Assembly (NCBI GenBank): GCA_035293805.1
Contig: DATGMD010000070.1
Coordinates: 17,999 to 81,998 of the forward strand
DNA: 64,000 bases
Reading direction: 5' to 3'
Source: JAJPHF01 sp035293805
Lineage (GTDB): Bacteria > Chloroflexota > UBA6077 > JAJPHF01
Under the pieces are notes generated by a model that saw only the letters and a program-made list of their open reading frames with translations, searched no databases and was not told the origin of the DNA. Made by a program: the position numbers and the translations under genes. The stretch's first letter is position 1, and each line of letters begins with the position of its first letter. Of the stretch, positions 48,981 to 57,023 are shown piece by piece.

Positions 48981-51404
48981 GTGAACGAGCATCCGCCCGC
49001 CGACGGCGCGCTCCAGGGCTACCGTGTGCTCGAAGTGTGCGCGCCCTGGGGCCAGTACTGCGGCAAGCTGCTCGCCGATCTCGGCGCGGACGTGATCAAG
49101 ATCGAGCCGCCGGGCGGCGATCCCGCCCGGGCGCTCGGGCCGTTCAAGGACGACCGCCCCGATCCCGAGGGCAGCCTGTTCTTCGCGTACTACAACACGA
49201 ACAAGCGCAGCCTTGCCCTCGACCTGGTGCGGCCCGAGGGACAGGAGACGTTCCGGCGCCTGGCGGCCACCGCCGACGCCGTGCTGACGACGGCCGCGCC
49301 AGCCGAAGCCGAGGCGCTCGGCCTCGGCTACGCGACGCTGCACAGACTGAACTCGCGGCTGGTGGTCACGTCGCTGAGCGGCTTCGGCCACGACGGGCCG
49401 TATGCCCGCTCCCGCGCCACCAGCCTGGTCGTGTTCGCCATGAGCGGCCTGATGAAGTCGATCGGCGAGCCGGCGGGGCCGCCGGTGGCCGCGCCCGGCC
49501 AGCTCGCCTTCGACCTGGCGGCCGTGGACGCCGCCGCCGGCACGCTCTGCGCCCTGCTCGCGCGCCGCCGCACCGGCCGCGGCCAGCACGTCGACGTGGC
49601 GGCGCTGGAAGTGCTCGCCGCCCAGCTGGCCCCTGCCCTGCCCGGCCAGGGCGACCACGGCCGCTTCGGCCAGCACAACCCCCGCACCCCGCCCTCCGGC
49701 AAGTACACCTGCCGCGACGGCACGGTCGAGCTGTGCATCATCATGCCCGCGCAGTGGGACGGCCTGAAGGAGCTGCTCGGCCATCCGCCGGAGCTGGAGC
49801 GGCCCGAGTGGAACAGCCGCGAGGGCCGCGCCGCCGCGCACGCGGAGCTGACTGCCGCCGTCGCGCGCGCCCTGCGCGACCGAGCGGTGGCCGAGGTCGT
49901 CGCCGAGGGCCAGCGGCTGCGCGTGCCGGCGCTGCCCGTGAGCGAGGTGCCGGATTTCATCGCCGCGCCGCACGTCGCCGCCCGCGGCTTCTTCGTTCCC
50001 GCCACCAGCCCGAGCCTGGGGCCGCACCTGATGCCCGGCGCGCCCTACTGCTTCAGCGAGGCCGGCTGGGCGCTGCGCCGCCCGGCGCCCCGCGTGGGCG
50101 AGCACAACGCCGCCATCCTGCACGAGCTTGCCGCCCCTGCCGCTCGCGCCGATCGGCCGCCGGCCGGGACGACCGCCTCCGTGCCGGCCGACCCGGCCGC
50201 CCGGGCGGCCGCGCCGGCGCTCCCGCTCGCGGGCATCCGCGTGCTGGCGTTCAGCACCGCCTTCGCCGGCCCGACCGCCAGCCGCTACCTGGCCGACTAC
50301 GGCGCCGAGGTCATCAAGCTGGAGTCGCGCCGCCGGCCCGACAACACGCGCGGCTTCGGCGGCCCTTACGTCGAGCCGAGCGGCGCCAGCGTCGCGCCGG
50401 GCTTCGTCCACTTCAACCGCAACAAGCGCGGCGTGGCCGTCGATCTCAGCCAGGAGCGGGGCCGCGAGCTAGTCCGCCGCCTGGTCCGCACGGCCGACGT
50501 CGTGACCGAGAACTTCAGCCTGCGCGTCATGCAGGGCTGGGGCTTCGACTACGACGGCCTGCGCGCGCTGCGGCCCGACATCATCCTGCTCGACATGCAG
50601 GGCCTCGGCCGCACCGGCCCGCTCCGCGACTACGTGACCTACGGCAGCCTGCTGCACGCCTACTCCGGCCTCACGAGCCTGTGGGGCTACAGCCACGGCT
50701 CGTTCGTGGACTACATCGCCGCCGAGCACGCGGTCGTCGCTGTGCTGGCCGCGCTGCTGTACCGCGAGCGCACCGGGCGTGGCCTGCACATCGACCTGGC
50801 CCAGCTCGAGACGGCCGCGGCCATGCTGGGCACCGCCTACCTCGACTATCTCGTCAACGGCCACGTCCCCGCCGCCCTGGGCAACCGCAGCCCGTACCAC
50901 GCGCCGTCCGGGTGCTATCCCTGCCGGGGCGAGGACGCCTGGTGCGTGATCGACGTGACGAGCGACGACGAGTGGCAGCGCTTCGGCGCCGCGCTCGGCC
51001 GCCCCGCCTGGGCCGCCGACCCCGCCTACGCTACCCGGGCCGGGCGGCTGGCCGCAGCGGCCGCGCTCGACGCGCACGTGGCGGCCTGGACGCGCACGCT
51101 CAGCCCAGGGGCGGTCGAGGCGCGGCTGCAAGCGGCCGGCGTGCCCGCGGCCATGGTGCGCGCCGCCCACGAAGTGCCCGCCGACCCCCACCTGCGGGCG
51201 CGCGGCTTCTTCCGCACGATCGACCAGCCCGCCCTCGGCCCGCTGGACTACCCCGGCCTGACCATCCACCTCTCGGACACGCCCGGCGCCATCCGGCGCC
51301 ACGCTCCCACGCTCGGCCAGGACAACGCCTACGTCTTCGGCGACCTCCTCGGCCTCTCCCCTGCCGAGATCGCCCAGCTCACCGAAGACGGCGTGCTCGC
51401 CTGA
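48981..51404 (+). CDS. Tandem CaiB/BaiF-type CoA-transferase fusion lacking the canonical Asp in both halves
   Basis: 807 residues, two class III CoA-transferase modules joined by an Ala/Pro linker at about 390-412. Module 1: YRVLEVCAPWGQYCGKLLAD, LGADVIKIEPPGGDPARALG, FFAYYNTNKRSLALDLVRPE. Module 2: IRVLAFSTAFAGPTASRYLA, YGAEVIKLESRRRPDNTRGF, HFNRNKRGVAVDLSQERGRE. In active enzymes the Asp of a PAFDLxAQAxSG-like segment forms the CoA ester. Module 1 has RATSLVVFAMSG (Ser148 there) and module 2 has VTYGSLLHAYSG, so the Asp is absent in both. GTG start after AGAGAG. Double CaiB proteins are known, but function is not. Confidence 0.85.
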   Translation: MNEHPPADGALQGYRVLEVCAPWGQYCGKLLADLGADVIKIEPPGGDPARALGPFKDDRPDPEGSLFFAYYNTNKRSLALDLVRPEGQETFRRLAATADAVLTTAAPAEAEALGLGYATLHRLNSRLVVTSLSGFGHDGPYARSRATSLVVFAMSGLMKSIGEPAGPPVAAPGQLAFDLAAVDAAAGTLCALLARRRTGRGQHVDVAALEVLAAQLAPALPGQGDHGRFGQHNPRTPPSGKYTCRDGTVELCIIMPAQWDGLKELLGHPPELERPEWNSREGRAAAHAELTAAVARALRDRAVAEVVAEGQRLRVPALPVSEVPDFIAAPHVAARGFFVPATSPSLGPHLMPGAPYCFSEAGWALRRPAPRVGEHNAAILHELAAPAARADRPPAGTTASVPADPAARAAAPALPLAGIRVLAFSTAFAGPTASRYLADYGAEVIKLESRRRPDNTRGFGGPYVEPSGASVAPGFVHFNRNKRGVAVDLSQERGRELVRRLVRTADVVTENFSLRVMQGWGFDYDGLRALRPDIILLDMQGLGRTGPLRDYVTYGSLLHAYSGLTSLWGYSHGSFVDYIAAEHAVVAVLAALLYRERTGRGLHIDLAQLETAAAMLGTAYLDYLVNGHVPAALGNRSPYHAPSGCYPCRGEDAWCVIDVTSDDEWQRFGAALGRPAWAADPAYATRAGRLAAAAALDAHVAAWTRTLSPGAVEARLQAAGVPAAMVRAAHEVPADPHLRARGFFRTIDQPALGPLDYPGLTIHLSDTPGAIRRHAPTLGQDNAYVFGDLLGLSPAEIAQLTEDGVLA

Positions 51405-51527
51405 CCCTGGCTGTGGCTGACTCGGCCGGGCTGTACACGCGACCCGACGGACTGTACGAATTCTTGGCCGGAGGATAGGATAGCAATAGAGTTGCGGCTG
51501 TAATAATCGCCCTGCCGGGTCGTTTGC

Positions 51528-51533
51528 TAGGAT
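51528..51533 (+). promoter_or_regulatory. Extended -10 promoter
   Basis: TTTGCTAGGAT: TG-n-TAGGAT, about 40 bases before the ATG at 51568. The preceding 51405-51527 is AT-richer than average and holds no other clear signal. Confidence 0.45.
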
Positions 51534-51567
51534 GAGCCAGATGGCATAGATCCTGCGGCCCGGGATA

Positions 51568-51885
51568 ATGGTGATGGACGAGGCGCAAGCTCCATGGGCT
51601 GATGCCGAGGAGCTAGCTGATCATTACGCAGCACATCGCTGGGACACCAATTGCACGGGCATCCTTGAATACGATGCGAGCGCCCGCGCCACGATCCGAG
51701 ATGGGGTACGATTCACGTACGACGATCGAGCCTCCGGCCGACCGCGTATCGGGTACTTCGATCCGGAGACCGGGCTCCTGACGGTGCTGCGAGGCGACGG
51801 GGCGCGGATTTTAACGCACTTCGGGCCTGAGAATGGCGAAGACTATGTACTGAGTCTTCCTAACTCCAGCTACCGGCGACACTGA
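51568..51885 (+). CDS. Hypothetical protein, possible toxin-like fold
   Basis: 105 residues; start could also be ATG 51574, and there is no strong ribosome site. The sequence ends in a beta-rich stretch, VRFTYDDRASGRPRIGYFDP, ETGLLTVLRGDGARILTHFG, PENGEDYVLSLPN. The pattern tyr/phe-x-Asp-Pro-x-x-Gly-leu-leu-thr-val-leu, then arg-ile-leu-thr-his-phe, recalls the last strands of BECR-type RNase toxins (RelE, colicin E5/D, barnase-like), with an exposed His. This is only a resemblance. It is followed after 9 bases by another small gene and has lower GC than its surroundings. Confidence 0.55.
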   Translation: MVMDEAQAPWADAEELADHYAAHRWDTNCTGILEYDASARATIRDGVRFTYDDRASGRPRIGYFDPETGLLTVLRGDGARILTHFGPENGEDYVLSLPNSSYRRH

Positions 51886-51894
51886 GGAACGCGT

Positions 51895-52251
51895 ATGAAC
51901 GTTAATCCGGCCGCGTCCACGGGTAGAGCGCAGTGGCAAGTGCTCGATCGGCTGCTTCGGCAGCAGCCCGAGATCGGTGTAGGACCCTACGGCCTATTCT
52001 GGGTGACAGGGGAGGGGCGGTACGTACCAGAAACTGGTGATTCCGACCGGATCGAGCAAATTAGTGGCTACGTTGTGAACTCAACCGGCGCCGTGTTTGC
52101 CTTCTGGCTTGGCTGGAGTCCTGAATTGCGACGGCCCGTGCTGACACGGTGGCGATCCGTCATGCCAGCAGCGGATTGGGATGGCGACGAGGAGTATCAG
52201 GACGCACGCGCCGCAGCCAGCGTCGGGACAGACCGCCGTCCTCATAGGTAG
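51895..52251 (+). CDS. Hypothetical protein paired with the preceding gene
   Basis: 118 residues, ATG with GAGGAACGCGT upstream. RAQWQVLDRLLRQQPEIGVG, PYGLFWVTGEGRYVPETGDS, DRIEQISGYVVNSTGAVFAF, WLGWSPELRRPVLTRWRSV. I do not recognise a family. The 9-base gap to the gene before it points to one transcript, the order being possible toxin then partner. The tail is Asp/Glu and Arg-rich. It ends 5 bases before the stop of the convergent solute-binding gene. Confidence 0.5.
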   Translation: MNVNPAASTGRAQWQVLDRLLRQQPEIGVGPYGLFWVTGEGRYVPETGDSDRIEQISGYVVNSTGAVFAFWLGWSPELRRPVLTRWRSVMPAADWDGDEEYQDARAAASVGTDRRPHR

Positions 52252-52256
52252 GATCT

Positions 52257-53375
52257 TCAACGCCGCGCCAGCTCGGGGAACAGCCGCGCGCCATAGGTCG
52301 CGTTCACTTCGCCGATCAGCGAGTTGTCGTAGAAGTCGGTTGGGTCGGCGTCTTTCGCGTTGGGCAGCGGCGAGTTCTGCAGCACCACCTCGATCGCCGC
52401 GCGATCCACGGTCAGGTCCTTGTTCCACACCTTCTGGCCCAACTCGTAGTCCTGCGCGAGCAGCTTCGGGTCGTCCACCTTCGTGAAGCGGCGCGTCACG
52501 TCGGTAGCGTAGGCCGGGTCGTCGAAGATGCGCTTCGTGGCGTCCAGATACGCGCGCAGGAAGGCTTTGATCGTGTTCGGGTGCGTCTTGGTGAACGCCC
52601 GCGTGACCGAGACGCCGGGGCCGACGATCTTCAGCCCACGCTGATAGTAGTCGATGACCAGCGGGTAGCCCGCGTCCAGCAGTCGCAGCGACGATGGCGG
52701 CGAGGTGATCGCGCCCTGCGTTGCCCCACTGAGGAACACGGCGTACACGGTGTCGGAGTTGGCGCTGTAGTTGAGGGCAAAGTCCTCGCCGGGCCGCATG
52801 CCGAACTCCTTGGCCGTCTGGAACAGCGCGATCTCGCCGAACGCGCCGGGCGAGGTCGTGGCGATCGTCTTGCCGCGGAAGTCTGGGAACGTCGTGATGC
52901 CGGGCTCGCCGATCAGCATCAGGGTGCTCTTGTCCACGGCGGCGCCGACGTAGATGACGTCGTTGCCGGCCAGGTGGGCGGCGATGGCCGTCGCGCCGCC
53001 CAGGTACATGTCCACGCTGCCCGCGACGAGCGCCTGCGCCGCCGCGCTCGCCGCCAGCCCGCTCACCTCGACGCTCAGCCCGTGGGCCGCGAAGTAGCCC
53101 GCCTCGTCGGCCACGATCAGCGGCAGGTACAGCGACCCGGTGAGCACCGCCCCGATGGCGAGGGTGCTTTTCTCCGGCGGGGCCTCCTGGTCCGCGGGCC
53201 TGCTGGTGGTGGCAGCGCCGGCCGTGGCGGTCATCGTCGCGGCTGGCGGACCCGGCGCCGCGTCCAGCGCCCGGGTGGCCGCGCTGCCAGCCTCCGGCCG
53301 CGACGCCGTCGCCCGCGGTCCGCCTGCGCATGCCACCACTAGCGCCACTGCTAGCGTGCCAGCCGCTCGCCACAT
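52257..53375 (-). CDS. ABC-type solute-binding lipoprotein, NMT1/THI5 type
   Basis: 372 residues from ATG 53375 after GGCGGAG. Lipobox VVACAGG, linker, then LAIGAVLTGSLYLPLIVADE, AGYFAAHGLSVEVSGLAASA, AAQALVAGSVDMYLGGATAI, FRGKTIATTSPGAFGEIALF, GLKIVGPGVSVTRAFTKTHP, DADPTDFYDNSLIGEVNATY. Closest in style to the protein at 47762-48892, so the two are recent paralogues or bind like ligands. Its gene follows the enoyl-CoA hydratase gene by 79 bases on the same strand. Confidence 0.9.
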   Translation of the reverse strand: MWRAAGTLAVALVVACAGGPRATASRPEAGSAATRALDAAPGPPAATMTATAGAATTSRPADQEAPPEKSTLAIGAVLTGSLYLPLIVADEAGYFAAHGLSVEVSGLAASAAAQALVAGSVDMYLGGATAIAAHLAGNDVIYVGAAVDKSTLMLIGEPGITTFPDFRGKTIATTSPGAFGEIALFQTAKEFGMRPGEDFALNYSANSDTVYAVFLSGATQGAITSPPSSLRLLDAGYPLVIDYYQRGLKIVGPGVSVTRAFTKTHPNTIKAFLRAYLDATKRIFDDPAYATDVTRRFTKVDDPKLLAQDYELGQKVWNKDLTVDRAAIEVVLQNSPLPNAKDADPTDFYDNSLIGEVNATYGARLFPELARR

Positions 53376-53454
53376 CGCGTCTCCGCCTCTCCGAGGATGC
53401 CGCGCTACAGGCTGCCGGGGGCCTGGGCGTGGCCCCGAACTTGCCATCCCCCAA

Positions 53455-54225
53455 CTACCGCCCCTGGAACTCCGGCGGGCGCTTCTCCTTGAACGCGCGC
53501 AGCCCCTCGCGCGCGTCCTCCGTGTCGCGGCTCAGCGTGCCGAACAGGCCCGACAGGCGGATGCCGTCCGCGACCGACATCTCGAGGCCACGGTAGACCA
53601 GCTCCTTGGTGGCGCGGACGGCGAGCGGCGGGTTGGCGACAATGCGGCCGGCGAGCCGCAGCGCCTCGTCCATGAGCGCCGCCTGCGGCACCACGCGGTT
53701 CACGAGCGCCCACTGGAGCGCCTGTTGCGCCGAGATGCGGTCGCCCGTCAGCAGCATCTCCAGCGCGGGGCCCAGCGCGATCGTCCGCGGCAGCCGCTGG
53801 GGGGCGCCCAGGCCGGGCGGGAAGCCGTACTGGATCTCGGGGATGCCGAACTGGGCGGTCTCCGACGCGATGCGGATGTCACAGGCGAGCGCGAGCATGC
53901 AGCCCGCGCCGATGCAGTAGCCGTTCACGGCGGCGATGAGCGGCTTCCAGAGCGGCTGGCCGGTGATCACGTTCGGCGGCGGCGGGTCCCAGACGGAGCC
54001 GCGCCCGGGGCCGCCGGCGGCCGCCATGCGCTGGAGGTTGCCGCCGGCCGAGAAGGCGCGCTGGCCGGCGCCCGTGATGACGCAGCACCACAGCGCGTCG
54101 TCGGCCGCGTACTCGTCCAGCCGCGCGTACAGCTCCGGGCCGACCATGCCGATGTTCAGGTCGTTGTCGCCCTCCATCGTGACGACCACGATGCGGCCCT
54201 GCTTGTCGTAGTGCACCTGTCCCAT
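53455..54225 (-). CDS. Enoyl-CoA hydratase/isomerase (crotonase) family protein
   Basis: 256 residues. Crotonase fold: VVVTMEGDNDLNIGMVGPEL, CCVITGAGQRAFSAGGNLQR (oxyanion-hole strand), KPLIAAVNGYCIGAGCMLAL, ACDIRIASETAQFGIPEIQY, FPPGLGAPQRLPRTIALGPA, LEMLLTGDRISAQQALQWAL. In hydratases two Glu sit around PE and GxPE positions; here the second is in GIPEIQYG, and the first is less clear (GYCIGAGC region), so isomerase, hydratase or lyase activity cannot be fixed. A CoA-ester step beside CaiB CoA-transferases is coherent. Confidence 0.88.
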   Translation of the reverse strand: MGQVHYDKQGRIVVVTMEGDNDLNIGMVGPELYARLDEYAADDALWCCVITGAGQRAFSAGGNLQRMAAAGGPGRGSVWDPPPPNVITGQPLWKPLIAAVNGYCIGAGCMLALACDIRIASETAQFGIPEIQYGFPPGLGAPQRLPRTIALGPALEMLLTGDRISAQQALQWALVNRVVPQAALMDEALRLAGRIVANPPLAVRATKELVYRGLEMSVADGIRLSGLFGTLSRDTEDAREGLRAFKEKRPPEFQGR

Positions 54226-54489
54226 CGGCCTCTCTCTCCCGCCCGGGCGGCGCCGTCCGTCGGCTGCCGCTCGCCCCGCCCCGCGCTCCGCCGCCGTCCC
54301 GCGACTGGCGCAGGATACCCCGAATGCTCCGGGCGCGGCCAGGCTGTATCATTGCGCCAGCGAGGCCCACGGCGGGTGTTGGCGTGCCGCTTGCCGCGCG
54401 CTGGTTGCCGCCGCCGGGGCCACGGTAGGGGTGCTGGTAACCGCGCCCTGCTGGCTTGGCCCGAACCGTCGCGACCAGGGAGGTGTAGC
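54226..54489. promoter_or_regulatory. Divergent region between enoyl-CoA hydratase and CaiB genes
   Basis: 264 bases without a gene. TATCAT at 54347-54352, preceded by TG, could be the -10 of the CaiB gene, giving a leader of about 130 bases. The rest is GC-rich and shows no clear operator or hairpin. Confidence 0.35.
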
Positions 54490-55665
54490 ATGGCGTCGGC
54501 GCTGGAAGGGATTCGGGTGATCGACCTCGCCCAGCACATGGCCGGGCCAGGCACGAGCATGTACCTGGCCGACCAGGGGGCGGAAGTCATCAAGATCGAG
54601 CCGCCCGGCAAGGGCGACAGCGCCCGCCGCTTGGGCATGACCGCCTACGTGCGCGAGAACAGCCGCGTCTTCATGTCCTTCAACCGCAACAAGAAGAGCG
54701 TCACGCTCGACGTGCGCACCCCGCGCGGCCAGGAAGTGCTGCGCAAGCTCGTCGAGCGCACCGACGTGCTGATCCACAACCTGCGGACGAGCACGGCCGA
54801 GCGGCTGGGACTCGGCTACGACGCGCTCGCCGCCGTGAACCCGCGGCTCGTCTACGCCTCGGTCACGGCCTACGGCACGAAAGGCCCCTACGCCCACAAG
54901 GGCGGCTACGACCGCATGACCCAGGGCCTCGCCGGCGCGATGTATCGGCGCGGGCCGGACGGCACGCCCATCACCGCCGGCGTGTGGATCTCCGACTGCT
55001 CGATCCCGATGCTGCTGTCGTACGGCATCATGTGCGCGCTGTGGGCGCGCGAGCGCACGGGACGCGGCCAGAAGGTGGAAACGTCGCTGCTCCAGGCCGC
55101 GCTGGCCATGCAGCTCAACGACCTGATCCTGGTGGAGAACGACCCCGGCGGCGACGAGGAGTACGGCGGCCCGACCTACGGCGTCTTCCGCTGCGCCGAC
55201 GACGCCTACATCAACGTCGGCGCGCTCCAGGCCGACCAGTTCGCGCGGCTCTGCAAGCTGCTGGAACTGGAGCATCTGGCGGACGATCCCCGCTTCACCG
55301 ATCCGGCGCAGGCCGCGGCGTTCCGCGCCGACGTCTTCCCGATCATCGAGGAGCTGTTCACCTACCGGCCGTCGCGCGAGTGGCTGCGGCTGCTGGACGA
55401 GGTCGACGTGCCGTGCGCGCCGGTGCTGGAGCGCCGCCAGGTGTTCTTCGAGCCGCAGATCGTCGAAAACGAGATGATGGTGCCGCTGGAGCACCCGGCG
55501 GTCGGGCCGACGCGCGTGTTGGGCGTGCCAGTGCGCCTGTCCGAGACGCCGGGCGCCATCCGCGCCCCCGCGCCGCTGCTCGGCCAACATACAGCCGAAG
55601 TCCTGGCTGCGCTCGGCTACACTCCTGCCGAGGTCGAGGCCCTGCGCGCTGAAGGCGTTATCTAA
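54490..55665 (+). CDS. CaiB/BaiF (class III) CoA-transferase
   Basis: 391 residues from ATG 54490 after GGAGGTG. IRVIDLAQHMAGPGTSMYLA, DQGAEVIKIEPPGKGDSARR, SFNRNKKSVTLDVRTPRGQE, VTAYGTKGPYAHKGGYDRMT. The Asp in GGYDRMTQGLAG is the expected covalent residue, so unlike the double fusion at 48981 this one looks catalytically complete. Class III enzymes move CoA between organic acids by a ping-pong anhydride route. With the divergent enoyl-CoA hydratase and the solute-binding gene beyond it, it probably activates an imported acid for breakdown. Confidence 0.9.
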   Translation: MASALEGIRVIDLAQHMAGPGTSMYLADQGAEVIKIEPPGKGDSARRLGMTAYVRENSRVFMSFNRNKKSVTLDVRTPRGQEVLRKLVERTDVLIHNLRTSTAERLGLGYDALAAVNPRLVYASVTAYGTKGPYAHKGGYDRMTQGLAGAMYRRGPDGTPITAGVWISDCSIPMLLSYGIMCALWARERTGRGQKVETSLLQAALAMQLNDLILVENDPGGDEEYGGPTYGVFRCADDAYINVGALQADQFARLCKLLELEHLADDPRFTDPAQAAAFRADVFPIIEELFTYRPSREWLRLLDEVDVPCAPVLERRQVFFEPQIVENEMMVPLEHPAVGPTRVLGVPVRLSETPGAIRAPAPLLGQHTAEVLAALGYTPAEVEALRAEGVI

Positions 55666-55670
55666 GCCGC

Positions 55671-55730
55671 CGGTCCGAGCTGGCGTGTGAGTTTGGCGAA
55701 GCCAAACAGACACACAATCTCTGGCCGAGT
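55671..55730. repeat. Dispersed palindromic element, copy 2
   Basis: GTTTGGC, GAA, GCCAAAC at 55691-55707 inside GTGTGA...AGACACAC, followed by TCTGGCCGAGTGCTTAG. In reverse complement it aligns with copy 1 (18855-18913) over about 60 bases, including CGGCC, TGTGTG and the core palindrome; the outer arms are less complete here. Confidence 0.6.
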
Positions 55731-55851
55731 GCTTAGTAGGCACGCGAAGGCGCGATGCCGTAGACGTGCGACGCCCAGCCCGATGCCCCCTCGGCCGCGG
55801 CCCCAACAAGGGCGAGGGCGCGGCCGCTGAGTGCGAGAGGGGCGACCCGTT

Positions 55852-56277
55852 ATGGAGCGCAACACCAGTTTCGCGGCCTTCGTCGCCGGTCTTGCCGCGC
55901 GGATCGGCGGACCGGGGTCGCTTCGCTTCGTGCTCCAGCCGCTGGTGGCGATCCTGCTTGGCGTGCGGGATGGCCGGCTCGATGCCCAGGCAGGGCGGCC
56001 GCCCTACGTGTGGGGCGTGCTGTTCGGCAAGGGGCAGCGGCGAGCCGCCATCCAGCAGGGAGCGGTGGCGATCGCCAAGCCGTTTGTCATAGCAATCGCC
56101 ACCGACGCCGTGCTGTCGTACGTCACGCTGGGCGCCGTGTATCCAGGCGAGACGGTGGCCGTGGCCTGTCTGCTGGTGGCACTTCCCTATATGATTGCGC
56201 GGGCCGCGACGAACCGGCTGCTGCGGCACCGCGTGAAGGCGCCCGTTGAGCCGCCGACGCGCTGGGCCGACGCCTGA
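55852..56277 (+). CDS. Small membrane protein, function unknown
   Basis: 141 residues from ATG 55852 with GAGAGGGG upstream; the longer frame adds seven residues. RNTSFAAFVAGLAARIGGPG, SLRFVLQPLVAILLGVRDGR (first hydrophobic segment), LDAQAGRPPYVWGVLFGKGQ, RRAAIQQGAVAIAKPFVIAI, ATDAVLSYVTLGAVYPGETV, AVACLLVALPYMIARAATNR (last helix). Three membrane segments. The LRFVLQPxVAxLLGxRDG start is seen in hypothetical proteins of several phyla, but I know no function. Confidence 0.65.
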   Translation: MERNTSFAAFVAGLAARIGGPGSLRFVLQPLVAILLGVRDGRLDAQAGRPPYVWGVLFGKGQRRAAIQQGAVAIAKPFVIAIATDAVLSYVTLGAVYPGETVAVACLLVALPYMIARAATNRLLRHRVKAPVEPPTRWADA

Positions 56278-56289
56278 ACGAAGTGCAAT

Positions 56290-56546
56290 CCGAGGAACGG
56301 TCAAACGATCCTCCCTTCCGTACGGCGAATTGGCAGGCCGGGCGCGGGTCTGCGCGCGCTGGCCGGGCGCGGAAGGCCGCATCGTTTACCCCGTACGATA
56401 ATCCTCCGATGGCTCGCGGCGGGCCGGGCCGGCGGGTGCTGTCCCGGGCATGGGCGCGGGCGGCGAGCGCGGTGGGATGCGTGCACGGGCAGGGACGGCG
56501 ACCACGTCGCGCCGCGGGCGGGCGCTCTCCGGCGCGCCTCGCGGCC
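56290..56546 (-). repeat. About 257-bp dispersed intergenic element, copy B
   Basis: Reverse complement of copy A (28365-28622). Conserved segments include TATCGTACGGGGTAAACGAT (near 56380-56400), the CGCGCCCGGCCAGC block and GATCGTTTGACCGTTCC at the end near the membrane-protein stop. One side has GTACGGAAGGGAGGATCG where copy A has a shorter stretch, so differences are both substitutions and small indels. It begins 12 bases after the 56277 stop. Confidence 0.7.
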
Positions 56547-56562
56547 GGGTACTGGGGGCGGG

Positions 56563-56709
56563 CCCTCACCCCGGCCCTCTCCCAGCGGGAGAGGGGGAGG
56601 GACGAGGGAAGGCGCCCTCACCCCGGCCCTCTCTCAGGGGGAGAGGGGGAGGGACGAGGGAAGGCGCCCTCACCCCGACCCTCTCCCAGGGGGACAGGGG
56701 GAGGGACAC
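56563..56709. repeat. Family-C hairpin repeats, 52-bp tandem, nearly three copies
   Basis: Units begin at 56563, 56615 and 56667: CCCTCACCCCGGCCCTCTC, a short centre, GGGAGAGGGGGAGGGACGAG, then GGAAGGCG. Each unit is a CCCTCTCCC/GGGAGAGGG hairpin; the middle unit has CTCTCAGGGGGAGAGG and the third GGGGACAGG. Single relatives lie at 27442, 36699 and 41828. From 56710 to 57023 I see no gene or clear signal. Confidence 0.7.
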
Positions 56710-57023
56710 CCGATCGACGGATTCGCTGGGACACCGGGCCGGGTGGTGCCCCGGCAGGGCGCGGCAAGCAACGCCGCTACATAGGACGCTATTGGCACGG
56801 AGCCGTCGTCCGGCACAGGAGGCGGAGCCGCCGCGTGCCTGAACGCCTACAGTCGATCTACACTAACGGCTTCTGGAGGATGGCCCGCAGCGCCGGACAG
56901 CCTCGCCGCCTATGCATGGCAGTGGCCGAGCAGACAGGCAAACATGGAGCCTTCTCGACGCTCACCGTGACATATCCTTTGCGGTAGGGCGAGCGCAAGC
57001 ATGTCGCGATGTGCAACTGGCGA

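Noticed and set aside
56283..56987. A 234-residue open frame over element B and the hairpin array
   Set aside because: It is low-complexity Arg/Gly/Pro text generated by repeats; the matching frame in element A is broken by stops.
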